In this document: piece by piece, positions 1-7,661 of the stretch
Layout: each line of letters starts with the position of its first letter
Position numbering within the stretch: position 1 is the first letter of the stretch
Origin: JANQMX01 sp965247175
GTDB taxonomy: Bacteria; Pseudomonadota; Alphaproteobacteria; Kiloniellales; DSM-21159
Assembly: GCA_965247175.1 (NCBI GenBank)
Contig: OZ252006.1
Coordinates: 124,001-188,000, forward strand
DNA: 64,000 nt
Direction of reading: 5' to 3'
Program-made: the position numbers and the translations under genes
The notes under the pieces: generated by a model
What the model was told of the DNA's origin: nothing
The model's database searches: none
What the model saw: only the letters and a program-made list of their open reading frames with translations

Positions 1-23
1 AGCTGGACCGGACTCTGTCAAGA

Positions 24-46
24 AAATTTGTGCAGTGCACAAATTT
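24..46. promoter_or_regulatory. Perfect 23-bp palindrome, probable operator
   Basis: Two 11-bp arms (AAATTTGTGCA and its exact complement) flank one central G. No coding sequence covers it, and it lies between the leftward gene ending at 86 and whatever lies beyond the left edge. The TGCAGTGCA core resembles the TGCA-rich sites bound by the PHA regulator PhaR in alphaproteobacteria, which would suggest a phasin or PHA gene outside the window. That identification is an inference. Confidence 0.5.
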
Positions 47-85
47 CGGCAGCTGCCTGTCACCTAGACCTTGCGATAGTGGGTG

Positions 86-802
86 TCAGCGCTGACCGAC
101 CAGACCATCCGCGCCGACTTCGACCTCGAAGTCGACCCCGGCGAACTCGCTGGAGCTGAGACCGCCGCGGGCTCTCAGGCGCCCGCTGGCGTCGACCTTC
201 TGCGGTGGCGGCATTGCGATGCCGGTGCGGTCGAAGCGTGCCAGGATGTTCGGAAAGCTCAGGATGTCGTAGCGGTCGGAGGGGTAAGACCAGGCATTGA
301 AGACCATTCGGCCGTCAACGCAGGCGACGGCAATCCAATAGTAGGCACGGGAGTCGAGCCAGCGGCCGACCGGGGGTTCCTGTCCAAAGCCACTGTTGGT
401 GAGCGCGGTTGTCAACTGGCCGACTTCTTGGGCTGTCAGCACCGTGGTCGCGTTGTTCCAGCGCCAGGGGCTCAGGAGATCGCCTGGATTGTTGATCACC
501 ACCCGGCTTAGGTTTTCCGGCAGCTGCACGCGGCTGAGCAGCGTCCCGGCGCCGTCGGGTTGGACCGTCAGGTCATAGACCCGGACATGCTTGGTGTAGC
601 GGGCGTTGTAGATGAACCGGTAGCGATCGTCGGTGCTCGCCGCCGCGCCGGCCCCACAGGTTTCTCGCAGGTCGTCTCCGTTCAGCAGGCTGAACCAGGC
701 GAACTTCTGCACAAGGGGGTCTTCCAGGTTGCCGCCATAGGTGCAGGTGCCCAGGACGACCGGCACCAGAGCCACCAGCAGTACGCGCAGGCGACGGTAC
801 AT
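86..802 (-). CDS. Putative lipoprotein of unknown function
   Basis: The protein is about 238 residues with no recognised family. It begins with a short basic stretch and a hydrophobic core, and a Cys at about residue 20 (VVLGTC) could be a lipidation site, although the lipobox is imperfect. The rest looks like a soluble extracytoplasmic domain rich in Trp and Tyr, with two further Cys that might form a disulfide. The start at 802 is preferred over an upstream ATG at 820 because it sits directly before the signal-like segment and has GGATGG upstream. The gene is transcribed away from the carboxypeptidase at 1003, and the roughly 200 bases between them hold no clear structure. Confidence 0.55.
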   Translation of the reverse strand: MYRRLRVLLVALVPVVLGTCTYGGNLEDPLVQKFAWFSLLNGDDLRETCGAGAAASTDDRYRFIYNARYTKHVRVYDLTVQPDGAGTLLSRVQLPENLSRVVINNPGDLLSPWRWNNATTVLTAQEVGQLTTALTNSGFGQEPPVGRWLDSRAYYWIAVACVDGRMVFNAWSYPSDRYDILSFPNILARFDRTGIAMPPPQKVDASGRLRARGGLSSSEFAGVDFEVEVGADGLVGQR

Positions 803-1002
803 TACTTGTCCATCCAACATTCTCAGACTTTACCGTGATTTAAGCTCGAAATGCCAGGCTGATGGGGCGTGGCGAGAACGGCCTGCCAAACGACTGGACA
901 TGAAATCCGGTCGTTTGCTAATTCTTGAAGAGATTCAATAGTGTTGACGGGTAGAGTTAAGATGGGGTCCACAAAAACCCACCAGATAGGCGGGGTATCC
1001 GG

Positions 1003-2295
1003 ATGATCTCGAGGCGAGGCGCATTTCTTGTGCTTGCTTGGGCCGTCTTCGCGGCTGCTTGCCTGACGACCGCGCCTGCCGAGGCCCGCAAGTATGCGGC
1101 CATCGTGATCGACGCCCAAAATGGCTCCGTGCTGCACAGCCGACATGCCGATGCCAGGCGCTACCCGGCCTCGCTGACCAAGATGATGACCCTCTACATG
1201 GTCTTCGAGGCCTTGGAGAAGGGGCGCATCTCGCTGGACGACGGTATGAAGATATCGCGCCGTGCGGCGGGCCAGCCGGCCTCTAAGGTCGGCTTGCGGG
1301 CGGGCCGGACGATCAAGGTTCGTGACGCCATCCTCTCCCTGGTGACGAAATCCGCCAACGATGTCGCGACTGTGGTTGCGGAGAATTTGGCTGGAACAGA
1401 GGTCGAGTTCGCCCGCCAGATGACCAAGAAGGCGCGGCAGCTCGGCATGACCAAAACCACCTTCCGCAACGCCTCGGGCCTGCCGCACCGCAAGCAGGTG
1501 ACCACGGCGCGGGACATGGCGCGCCTGTCGCGGGCGCTGCTGCGGCACTACCCGCAGTACTATGACTACTTCTCGACCCGGTTCTTCCAGTATGGCGGGC
1601 GCCGCTTCAAGAACCACAATGCCTTGCTGCGCAGCTATGGCGGGGCCGACGGAATCAAAACGGGCTACATTCGCGCGTCCGGCTTCAACCTGGCAGCTTC
1701 GGCCGAGCGTAACGGTCGTCGGGTGATCGCCATTGTTTTTGGCGGGCGCTCGGCGCGCACCCGCAACAAGGAGATGGAGCGGCTGTTGAACATCGGCTTC
1801 TCCCGGAACCCGCGGGTCTTCGTCGCTTCGCCGGTGACGCTTCCCCGACGCAACCCCTTGCGGACCGTCCGAGCGCCCGTGCGCCCGCCTGTCCAGGCGG
1901 AACCGGCAGCCGGCCAGCCCGCAAACATCGCCACCGGCGTCAAGTTGCCGCGGCGCAATCCCTTCTTCCCGCAGGATGGAGAAGCGCAAGCCGTGGCTCT
2001 TAGTGCGATGGAGCCTGCCGCGCCCGGCCCGGCACAAGCCATTGCCGCTGGGTGGCAGGTTCAGGTCGGTGCCTACTCCGGCTTTGCGCAGGCCCATGCC
2101 GCGGCGGTGCAGGCGGCTGAGCGCCTGACCGATGATACGCGCTTCCGCGGCATCTTCGTCGACAGCGACGGCCAGCGCGAGATCTATCGCGCCCGTCTGG
2201 TGGGCTTCCAGGAGATGTACCAGGCTGCCCAGGCCTGCGCCGAGCTGCGTCGCCGCGCCTTCGACTGCTTCGTGACGCGCGACGACGAGGGCTGA
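1003..2295 (+). CDS. D-alanyl-D-alanine carboxypeptidase (DacF/PBP5-like) with C-terminal SPOR domain
   Basis: This is a periplasmic low-molecular-weight penicillin-binding protein that trims the terminal D-Ala from peptidoglycan stem peptides. A signal peptide covers about residues 1-28. The three active-site motifs of the SxxK family are present: S57-L-T-K60, S117-A-N119 and K219-T-G221. A Pro/Arg-rich linker (about 275-345) leads to a C-terminal SPOR domain (about 350-425, starting WQVQVGAYSG). SPOR domains bind denuded glycan strands at the division septum, so this enzyme probably acts at the septum. Full length is 430 residues, as expected for the DacF-SPOR architecture of alphaproteobacteria. 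It is monocistronic and converges on the gene at 2305. Confidence 0.93.
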   Translation: MISRRGAFLVLAWAVFAAACLTTAPAEARKYAAIVIDAQNGSVLHSRHADARRYPASLTKMMTLYMVFEALEKGRISLDDGMKISRRAAGQPASKVGLRAGRTIKVRDAILSLVTKSANDVATVVAENLAGTEVEFARQMTKKARQLGMTKTTFRNASGLPHRKQVTTARDMARLSRALLRHYPQYYDYFSTRFFQYGGRRFKNHNALLRSYGGADGIKTGYIRASGFNLAASAERNGRRVIAIVFGGRSARTRNKEMERLLNIGFSRNPRVFVASPVTLPRRNPLRTVRAPVRPPVQAEPAAGQPANIATGVKLPRRNPFFPQDGEAQAVALSAMEPAAPGPAQAIAAGWQVQVGAYSGFAQAHAAAVQAAERLTDDTRFRGIFVDSDGQREIYRARLVGFQEMYQAAQACAELRRRAFDCFVTRDDEG

Positions 2296-2314
2296 CGGAG
2301 CGTCTCAGCCCTCG
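2286..2314. terminator. Bidirectional hairpin built from two facing stop-codon regions
   Basis: A 10-bp perfect inverted repeat (CGAGGGCTGA and TCAGCCCTCG) with a 9-base loop covers the last codons of both convergent genes. Each gene ends Glu-Gly-stop, and each TGA lies inside the stem. There is no long T-run, so termination efficiency is uncertain. Confidence 0.55.
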
Positions 2315-2832
2315 GTACCTCGATGGTCATCGCTCGGTAGGTTTTCAGCAATCGTCAGCAGCTGCCGGCGCGTGCGCCAAGGAATGTCGAGCGACTGCAG
2401 GTTTGCGGCGCCGTAGTCGGTCATCCACCGCGGTACCTGGCTCAACAGCTTCCTCTTCTCCAGCCGGCGCCAGCGCTCGAAGCGCCAAGGACGGCGTCCC
2501 ACCACTCCTGCGTAAGCGGCGAGGAAGACCCAGGCGCGGCAGCGCTCACCGGCGGGCAGCCGCACTTCCAGCTCTTCAGGATGGTAGATCTCCGCCTCGT
2601 AGTGCGCCATGCGGGCAAGGCCGCGGCGGTCGAGACCGATCACGAGGTCGCCGGTCACCCTCCGTCCGGCCTGCGGCGTCAGCACGGGGCAGCGGTAGGC
2701 GGTCGAGTAGGCGAGGCGGTAGCCCGGAAGGTGGGCAGCCTCGATCTGAAGCCGGCCGTCCAGGTGCGGAAAGACGGCCGTGCGGACTTGGGGGTCGCGC
2801 AGGCTGCCGTAGAAGAAGAAGCGCTCCACCAT
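2305..2832 (-). CDS. Gamma-glutamylcyclotransferase-fold (AIG2/GGCT-like) protein
   Basis: The N-terminus FFFYGSLRDPQVR is the substrate-binding YGSL loop of the GGCT/AIG2-like fold. Members release 5-oxoproline from gamma-glutamyl amines or peptides, but many bacterial homologues have no known substrate. The protein has 175 residues. A Glu in the stretch HYEAEIYHPEEL is a candidate for the catalytic acid of the family. The last third is basic and not assigned. It lies about 20 bases downstream of the phosphomannomutase gene on the same strand, so it may be co-transcribed with the sugar-nucleotide genes, although no functional link is evident. Confidence 0.75.
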   Translation of the reverse strand: MVERFFFYGSLRDPQVRTAVFPHLDGRLQIEAAHLPGYRLAYSTAYRCPVLTPQAGRRVTGDLVIGLDRRGLARMAHYEAEIYHPEELEVRLPAGERCRAWVFLAAYAGVVGRRPWRFERWRRLEKRKLLSQVPRWMTDYGAANLQSLDIPWRTRRQLLTIAENLPSDDHRGTEG

Positions 2833-2853
2833 CGTCGGCGAACCGTGACAGGC

Positions 2854-4233
2854 TTAATCGAGTTCGGGCTGCAGGCCCTGGTCTGAAAGGTAGTTCCGGA
2901 CCTCGGTCTTAAGCCGCTCGAGCCCAGCCTCGCTATCGGCCTCGCAGCGCACGACCAGCACGTCCTGGGTGTTTGATGCGCGCAGCAGCCACCAGCCGTC
3001 AGCTGTGCGGACACGGACGCCATCGACCTCGGAGACCTCAGCTCCTGCTTGTTTCAGCGCTCCCCGCACCCCCTCGACGACCGGGCTTTTTTGCTCGGCT
3101 GAGCAGTCGACCCTGATCTCCGGTGTGGCGAAGCTGGCCGGCAGCGATTGGCGAAAATCGCGCAGGCTGCCGGAGCGCCCCTCAAGGGCCTGCATCACTC
3201 TGAGAGCGGCATAGAGGCCGTCGTCGAAGCCGAAGTAGCGGTCGGCGAAGAAAAGATGGGCGCTCATCTCACCGGCGAAGGGCGCGCCGGTTTCCTTCAT
3301 CTTGGCTTTGATCAGCGAGTGTCCGGTGTTCCACATCAGCGGCTTGCCGCCCATGGCGGCGATGCCGTCGAAGAGGGTCTGGCTCGCCTTGACGTCGGCG
3401 ATGATGGTGGAGCCAGGCCGTTCCTTCAGGATGTCCTCGGCGAGCAGCAGCATAACCTGGTCGCCCCAGAGAATACCGCCCTCGCCGTCGATCACGCCGA
3501 GGCGGTCGCCGTCTCCGTCGAAGGCGAAGCCGAGGTCGCAGCCGTTGGACCGGACGGCTTCTTGAAGCTGCACCAAGTACTTGGGCACCGTCGGATCCGG
3601 ATGGTGCGCCGGGAAAGTGCCGTCGATGGTCCCGTTGATCACGTGATGCGCGCCCGGCAGGCGTTTGACGAGCGCTTGCACGGCTTCGCCGGTGGCGCCG
3701 TTGCCCGGATCCCAAGCGACCTTGAACGGCTTCGTAACGGGCGCGCGCTCGAGTAAGACCTCGATATAGCGATCGGCCAGCCTGTGCTGCTCTTCATTCG
3801 CCGTGCCGGCCTCGAAGTCACCGGCCGCAGCCTGCTCACCAAGCTTCCGAATGTCCTCGCCGAAGAAGCTGCCCTTGCCGAGCATCATCTTGAAGCCGTT
3901 GTACTGCGGCGGGTTGTGGGAGCCCGTCACCATGATGCCGCCGTCGGCGTCGAGCTCATAGACGGCAAAGTACAGTAGGGGTGTCGGGCCACACTCCAGA
4001 CACAGCGGGGTCACGCCGCTTGCCCGCAAGCCCTCGCTGACGCCGGCGGCCAGGTCGGGCGAGCTGAGACGGCCGTCGAAGCCAAGCGCGACCCGGTCAC
4101 CGCCACGCCGTCGCACAAGGGTGCCGAAGGCGCGGCCCAAGGCAACGGCGTCAGCACGGTGCAGCGTCTTGTCGACCAAGCCGCGGATGTCGTACTCGCG
4201 CAGGATTGAGGGGTCGAAGTGGTGGCCAGTCAT
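2854..4233 (-). CDS. Phosphomannomutase/phosphoglucomutase (AlgC/ManB family)
   Basis: This cytoplasmic alpha-D-phosphohexomutase interconverts the 6-phosphate and 1-phosphate forms of glucose or mannose. It is the first step toward UDP-glucose or GDP-mannose. The catalytic phosphoserine is S105 in TGSHNP, and the Mg2+ loop is D239-G-D-G-D243. The C-terminal phosphate-binding loop is visible near RASNTQ. The length of 459 residues is normal for the AlgC-type bifunctional enzyme. The start codon overlaps the stop of ugd by four bases (ATGA), which indicates translational coupling. With ugd and galU directly upstream, the glucose-1-phosphate direction is the likely one. Confidence 0.92.
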   Translation of the reverse strand: MTGHHFDPSILREYDIRGLVDKTLHRADAVALGRAFGTLVRRRGGDRVALGFDGRLSSPDLAAGVSEGLRASGVTPLCLECGPTPLLYFAVYELDADGGIMVTGSHNPPQYNGFKMMLGKGSFFGEDIRKLGEQAAAGDFEAGTANEEQHRLADRYIEVLLERAPVTKPFKVAWDPGNGATGEAVQALVKRLPGAHHVINGTIDGTFPAHHPDPTVPKYLVQLQEAVRSNGCDLGFAFDGDGDRLGVIDGEGGILWGDQVMLLLAEDILKERPGSTIIADVKASQTLFDGIAAMGGKPLMWNTGHSLIKAKMKETGAPFAGEMSAHLFFADRYFGFDDGLYAALRVMQALEGRSGSLRDFRQSLPASFATPEIRVDCSAEQKSPVVEGVRGALKQAGAEVSEVDGVRVRTADGWWLLRASNTQDVLVVRCEADSEAGLERLKTEVRNYLSDQGLQPELD

Positions 4234-5567
4234 TGCGGCAGCGCCTCGCTGTGGGGACGTCCAACGGATGTGTAATGGAAGCCCCGGGCCGCCATGTCCT
4301 CAGGGCGATAGATGTTGCGCAGATCGACCATCGCCGGGGCGCGCATCAGGCTCTTGACGCGATCGAGGTCGAGGTTGCGGAACTGGTTCCACTCGGTGAC
4401 GATGACCAGACAGTCGGCGCCAGCGACGGCGTCGTACGGGTCTTCCAGCCACTCCAAGCCCTGCATCAGCTTCTTGGCCTCGTCCATGCCGACCGGGTCG
4501 TGGACCCGAATCTTGGCGCCGGCTTCCTGCAGGCGCGGTACGATGACCAGCGAGGGTGCCTCGCGCATGTCGTCGGTGTTGGGTTTGAAGGTGAGGCCCA
4601 GGACGGCGACCGTCTTGCCGGCGACACTGCCGCCGCAGTGTTCGATAATCTTGTCGGCCATGGCGTGCTTGCGCTGCTCGTTGACGGCGACCACCGCTTC
4701 CACGATCTGCGTCGGCGTTCCCGCTTGCCGCGCGGTGGTGACGAGAGCCAGCGTGTCCTTGGGAAAGCAAGAGCCGCCGTAGCCCGGCCCGGCATGGAGG
4801 AACTTGCCGCCGATGCGGCCGTCCAGGCCGATGCCCCGGGCCACCTGCTGCACGTTGCCACCGAGCTGTTCGCAGATGTTGGCCATCTCGTTGATGAAGG
4901 TGATCTTCGTCGCCAGAAAGGCGTTCGCGGCGTACTTGATCAGCTCCGCCGTTTCGAGATCGGCGAAGAGGATCGGCGTTTCATTGAGAAACAGTGGGCG
5001 GTAGAGCGACCGAAGGACCTCGGCCGCGCGCTCACTTTCGCAGCCGATAACGACCCGGTCGGGGCGCATGAAATCTTCGATGGCCGAGCCTTCACGCAGG
5101 AACTCGGGATTTGAGGCCACGTCATAGTCCGTGCCTGGCGCTAGGTCCGGGCGCTGCTCTGCCAGCAGCCGGGCGATGCGGCGGCCGCTGCCGACCGGCA
5201 CCGTCGACTTGGTGACGATGACACTGTAGCGCTTCAGCGCCTTGGCGATCTCGCGTACCGCGGCTTCGACGTAGGAGAGATCGGCCTGACCGTCACCGCG
5301 GCGGGTCGGTGTGCCAACGGCCAGGAAGACCGCATCGGCCTCCGCGACCGCGCTGGGAAGATCATCGCTGAAGGTCAGGCGGCCCGCCGCGCTGTTGCGA
5401 GCCACCAGGCTGTCGAGACCTGGCTCATAGATGGGAATTTCGCCTTGCCGGAGGCGCGCGATCTTATCCCGGTCGTTGTCGACGCAGACGACTTCGGTGC
5501 CGAACTCCGAAAAGCAGGCGCCTGAGACCAGACCGACATATCCGGAACCGATCATGGCAATGCGCAT
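4230..5567 (-). CDS. ugd: UDP-glucose 6-dehydrogenase
   Basis: The enzyme makes UDP-glucuronic acid from UDP-glucose by two NAD+-dependent oxidations in the cytoplasm. The N-terminal Rossmann motif GSGYVGLVSG occupies residues 7-16. The catalytic Cys is C267 in the signature GPGYGGSCFPKD, and K211 in ELIKYAANAF is the conserved central-domain lysine. At 445 residues it matches the Ugd/TuaD family. It sits between galU (47 bases upstream) and the phosphohexomutase (4-base overlap), so the three genes form an operon for activated acidic sugars for an exopolysaccharide, LPS core or the sulfated glycan suggested further right. Confidence 0.95.
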   Translation of the reverse strand: MRIAMIGSGYVGLVSGACFSEFGTEVVCVDNDRDKIARLRQGEIPIYEPGLDSLVARNSAAGRLTFSDDLPSAVAEADAVFLAVGTPTRRGDGQADLSYVEAAVREIAKALKRYSVIVTKSTVPVGSGRRIARLLAEQRPDLAPGTDYDVASNPEFLREGSAIEDFMRPDRVVIGCESERAAEVLRSLYRPLFLNETPILFADLETAELIKYAANAFLATKITFINEMANICEQLGGNVQQVARGIGLDGRIGGKFLHAGPGYGGSCFPKDTLALVTTARQAGTPTQIVEAVVAVNEQRKHAMADKIIEHCGGSVAGKTVAVLGLTFKPNTDDMREAPSLVIVPRLQEAGAKIRVHDPVGMDEAKKLMQGLEWLEDPYDAVAGADCLVIVTEWNQFRNLDLDRVKSLMRAPAMVDLRNIYRPEDMAARGFHYTSVGRPHSEALPQ

Positions 5568-5614
5568 GGCGCAGGTCTCTCCTTGGCCTTACCGCTTTGC
5601 TGGTGCTGTAGGGG

Positions 5615-6490
5615 TTAGCTTGCGCCGCCGTTGCGCGCGATGATGTCGCGCATGGCATCACCGAGATCGTCGCGGGCCAGGGCGAAGGCTACGGTCGCCT
5701 CGAGAAAGCCTGCCTTGTCGCCACAGTCGTAGCGGTGGCCCTCGAAGCGAAAGCCGTGGAAAGGAAGGCGGTCGATGGTGCGCGCCATGGCATCGGTGAG
5801 CTGGATCTCTCCCCCGGCACCGACCTCCTGACGATCGAGCTCCTGCAGCACCTCTGGCTGCAGGATATAGCGGCCGATGATCGAGAGGGTGGAGGGGGCT
5901 TTCTCGGGAGCGGGCTTCTCGACCAGCCCCTTGGCCCGGACAAGACGGCCGTCCTCCTCGACCACGTCCAGAATTCCATAGCGCTGGGTCTCGTCGCGCG
6001 GGACGTCCATGACCGCCACCATGTTTCCGCCGAGGTCAGCATGGGCGTCCACCATCTGCGCAAGGCATGGCGTTTCCGCTTGAATGAGGTCGTCGGCCAG
6101 CAGCACGGCAAAGGGCTCATCGCCGATCGAATGCCGGGCGCACCAAACCGCGTGGCCAAGGCCGAGCGGCTCCTGCTGGCGCGTGTAGGCGATTTGTCCG
6201 GGAGGTGGCATGAAAGCGAGAGCCTGCTGCAGCAGCGCCTGCTTGTTCCGGCTTTGCAAAGTCTGTTCCAATTCCCAGGAGCGATCGAAGTGATCCTCGA
6301 TCGCCGTCTTGCCGCGGCCGGTCACGAAGATGAACTCCTCGATGCCGGCGGCCCGCGCCTCTTCCACCGCGTACTGAATAAGCGGCTTGTCGACGATCGG
6401 CAGCATCTCCTTGGGCATGGCCTTGGTGGCCGGCAGAAAGCGGGTGCCGAGGCCACCCACGGGCAGGATGGCTTTCTTTACGTGGGGCAT
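5615..6490 (-). CDS. galU: UTP-glucose-1-phosphate uridylyltransferase
   Basis: GalU joins UTP and glucose-1-phosphate to give UDP-glucose and pyrophosphate. The N-terminal nucleotide-binding signature is LPVGGLGTRFLPATKAMPKE (about residues 9-28), where the family usually has AAGLGTR; here the first Ala is Val. Further family features are the VDKPLIQYAVEEA block and LGLGHAVWCAR. At 291 residues it is full length. It is the first gene of a leftward operon with ugd and the phosphohexomutase. The Shine-Dalgarno sequence before the ATG is weak. Confidence 0.95.
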   Translation of the reverse strand: MPHVKKAILPVGGLGTRFLPATKAMPKEMLPIVDKPLIQYAVEEARAAGIEEFIFVTGRGKTAIEDHFDRSWELEQTLQSRNKQALLQQALAFMPPPGQIAYTRQQEPLGLGHAVWCARHSIGDEPFAVLLADDLIQAETPCLAQMVDAHADLGGNMVAVMDVPRDETQRYGILDVVEEDGRLVRAKGLVEKPAPEKAPSTLSIIGRYILQPEVLQELDRQEVGAGGEIQLTDAMARTIDRLPFHGFRFEGHRYDCGDKAGFLEATVAFALARDDLGDAMRDIIARNGGAS

Positions 6491-6593
6491 GATGCGGCTT
6501 GCCGTTCGCCTGTGATTTGGTGGGATGGCTAGACACCTAAGGCTCTAGCCGATTTGCCGGGATTGGTCGAGCCTGGCGGCGACGGCGCCGTGC

Positions 6594-7508
6594 TCAGCCG
6601 CGTCCCGTGATCTTCAGGCGTGGCCGCGATGAGGCAGTGTGGGGCGCCTCAGCCGCCGCGGGCTGCTCTCGCTCGACGTCCACAAGTGGTTTGTAAGGAT
6701 TGATTGTGCCCTTTTGGCGGTACTTGACGACCTCGTGGACGACGTTCGGCGTGATGGATTTCTGGTCGTCCGCGTAGCCATAGACCAGGGCCATCTCGCA
6801 GAGCGTGTTGATCAGCCGGGGAATGCCATGGGCGTAGTGATGGATGGCCTGGCAGGCCTCGTCGGTGAAGAGCCCCGGGTCGCCGCCTGCGGTGCTGAGG
6901 CGGTGGCGGATGTAGTCGGTGGCCTCATCCAGGGTCAGCGGGGTGAGGTGGTAGTCGACGGAGATACGCTGGGCGAACTGCCTGAGCTCGGGCTTGCGCA
7001 GGGTCTCGGCGAGCTCGGGCTGGCCGATGAGGACGAGCTGGAGGACGTGGTCCTTGCCGGCGTTGAGGTTGGAGAGCATGCGCAGCTCCTCGAGGGTCTC
7101 GGGGCTCATGTTCTGCGCTTCGTCGATGATCAGCAGGGTGCGCCGGTTCTCGGCGTACTGCTCGATGATGAAGGTGATCAGGCTCTCGTAAAGCTCGACC
7201 TCATCCTTGTCCCGGTAGTTGAGACCGAAGGCCATGAGGATCCACTTCAAGAGGTCCTTGATGTTGGGATGGGTGTTGGTCAGGTAGCCGACGGTGAACT
7301 GCGGGTCGAGGCTCCTGAGCACGTGACGCACCAAAGTGGTCTTGCCCGAGCCCACCTCGCCGGTGATCACCGTGATCGAGCCGGTCAAAGTCAGACCGTA
7401 CTGCAGCATCGTCAGACCGTTCTGATGCCGCTTCGAGAGGTAGAGGAAAGCAGGGTCCGGCGTCAGCGCAAAGGGCTTCTCCGCCAAACCGTAAAAGCTC
7501 TCGTACAT
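6594..7508 (-). CDS. ExeA/GspA-type AAA ATPase
   Basis: The N-terminus (MYESFYGLAEKPFALTPDP) is the signature of the ExeA family. Walker A is G50-E-V-G-S-G-K-T-T58 and Walker B is LLIIDEAQNM. The AAA_22-type ATPase domain covers about residues 40-185 and is followed by a helical lid to about 265. In Aeromonas, ExeA helps insert the type II secretion secretin through the cell wall. Related ATPases also occur in exopolysaccharide/exosortase loci as the XrtA-associated ATPase. The 304-residue protein lacks the C-terminal peptidoglycan-binding domain of ExeA. Its position directly upstream of galU-ugd fits the polysaccharide-type role better, but no secretion or exosortase gene is in the window. 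Confidence 0.85.
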   Translation of the reverse strand: MYESFYGLAEKPFALTPDPAFLYLSKRHQNGLTMLQYGLTLTGSITVITGEVGSGKTTLVRHVLRSLDPQFTVGYLTNTHPNIKDLLKWILMAFGLNYRDKDEVELYESLITFIIEQYAENRRTLLIIDEAQNMSPETLEELRMLSNLNAGKDHVLQLVLIGQPELAETLRKPELRQFAQRISVDYHLTPLTLDEATDYIRHRLSTAGGDPGLFTDEACQAIHHYAHGIPRLINTLCEMALVYGYADDQKSITPNVVHEVVKYRQKGTINPYKPLVDVEREQPAAAEAPHTASSRPRLKITGRG

Positions 7509-7661
7509 GACCCTTCCTCGTGAGGCGCTTGGCGCCAGCTGCGCAGCCCTTACAGTCTGTTAGCACGGAAAGCTCAATCTCCGTGCAGGAAATGCTCTAT
7601 AATGACCGACTATTAAACTTTTCTGTCGCCAAGCGTGCTGTGGATACCGAGCGGGGCCGGC

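Noticed and set aside
823..2097. 424-codon minus-strand frame opposite the carboxypeptidase
   Set aside because: The plus strand has all penicillin-binding motifs; the antisense product has no signal, domain or ribosome site.
7563..7586. 7-bp hairpin between the acyl-CoA dehydrogenase and the ExeA-type gene as terminator
   Set aside because: No T-run on either strand and it lies close to the ATPase start; it is not convincing.
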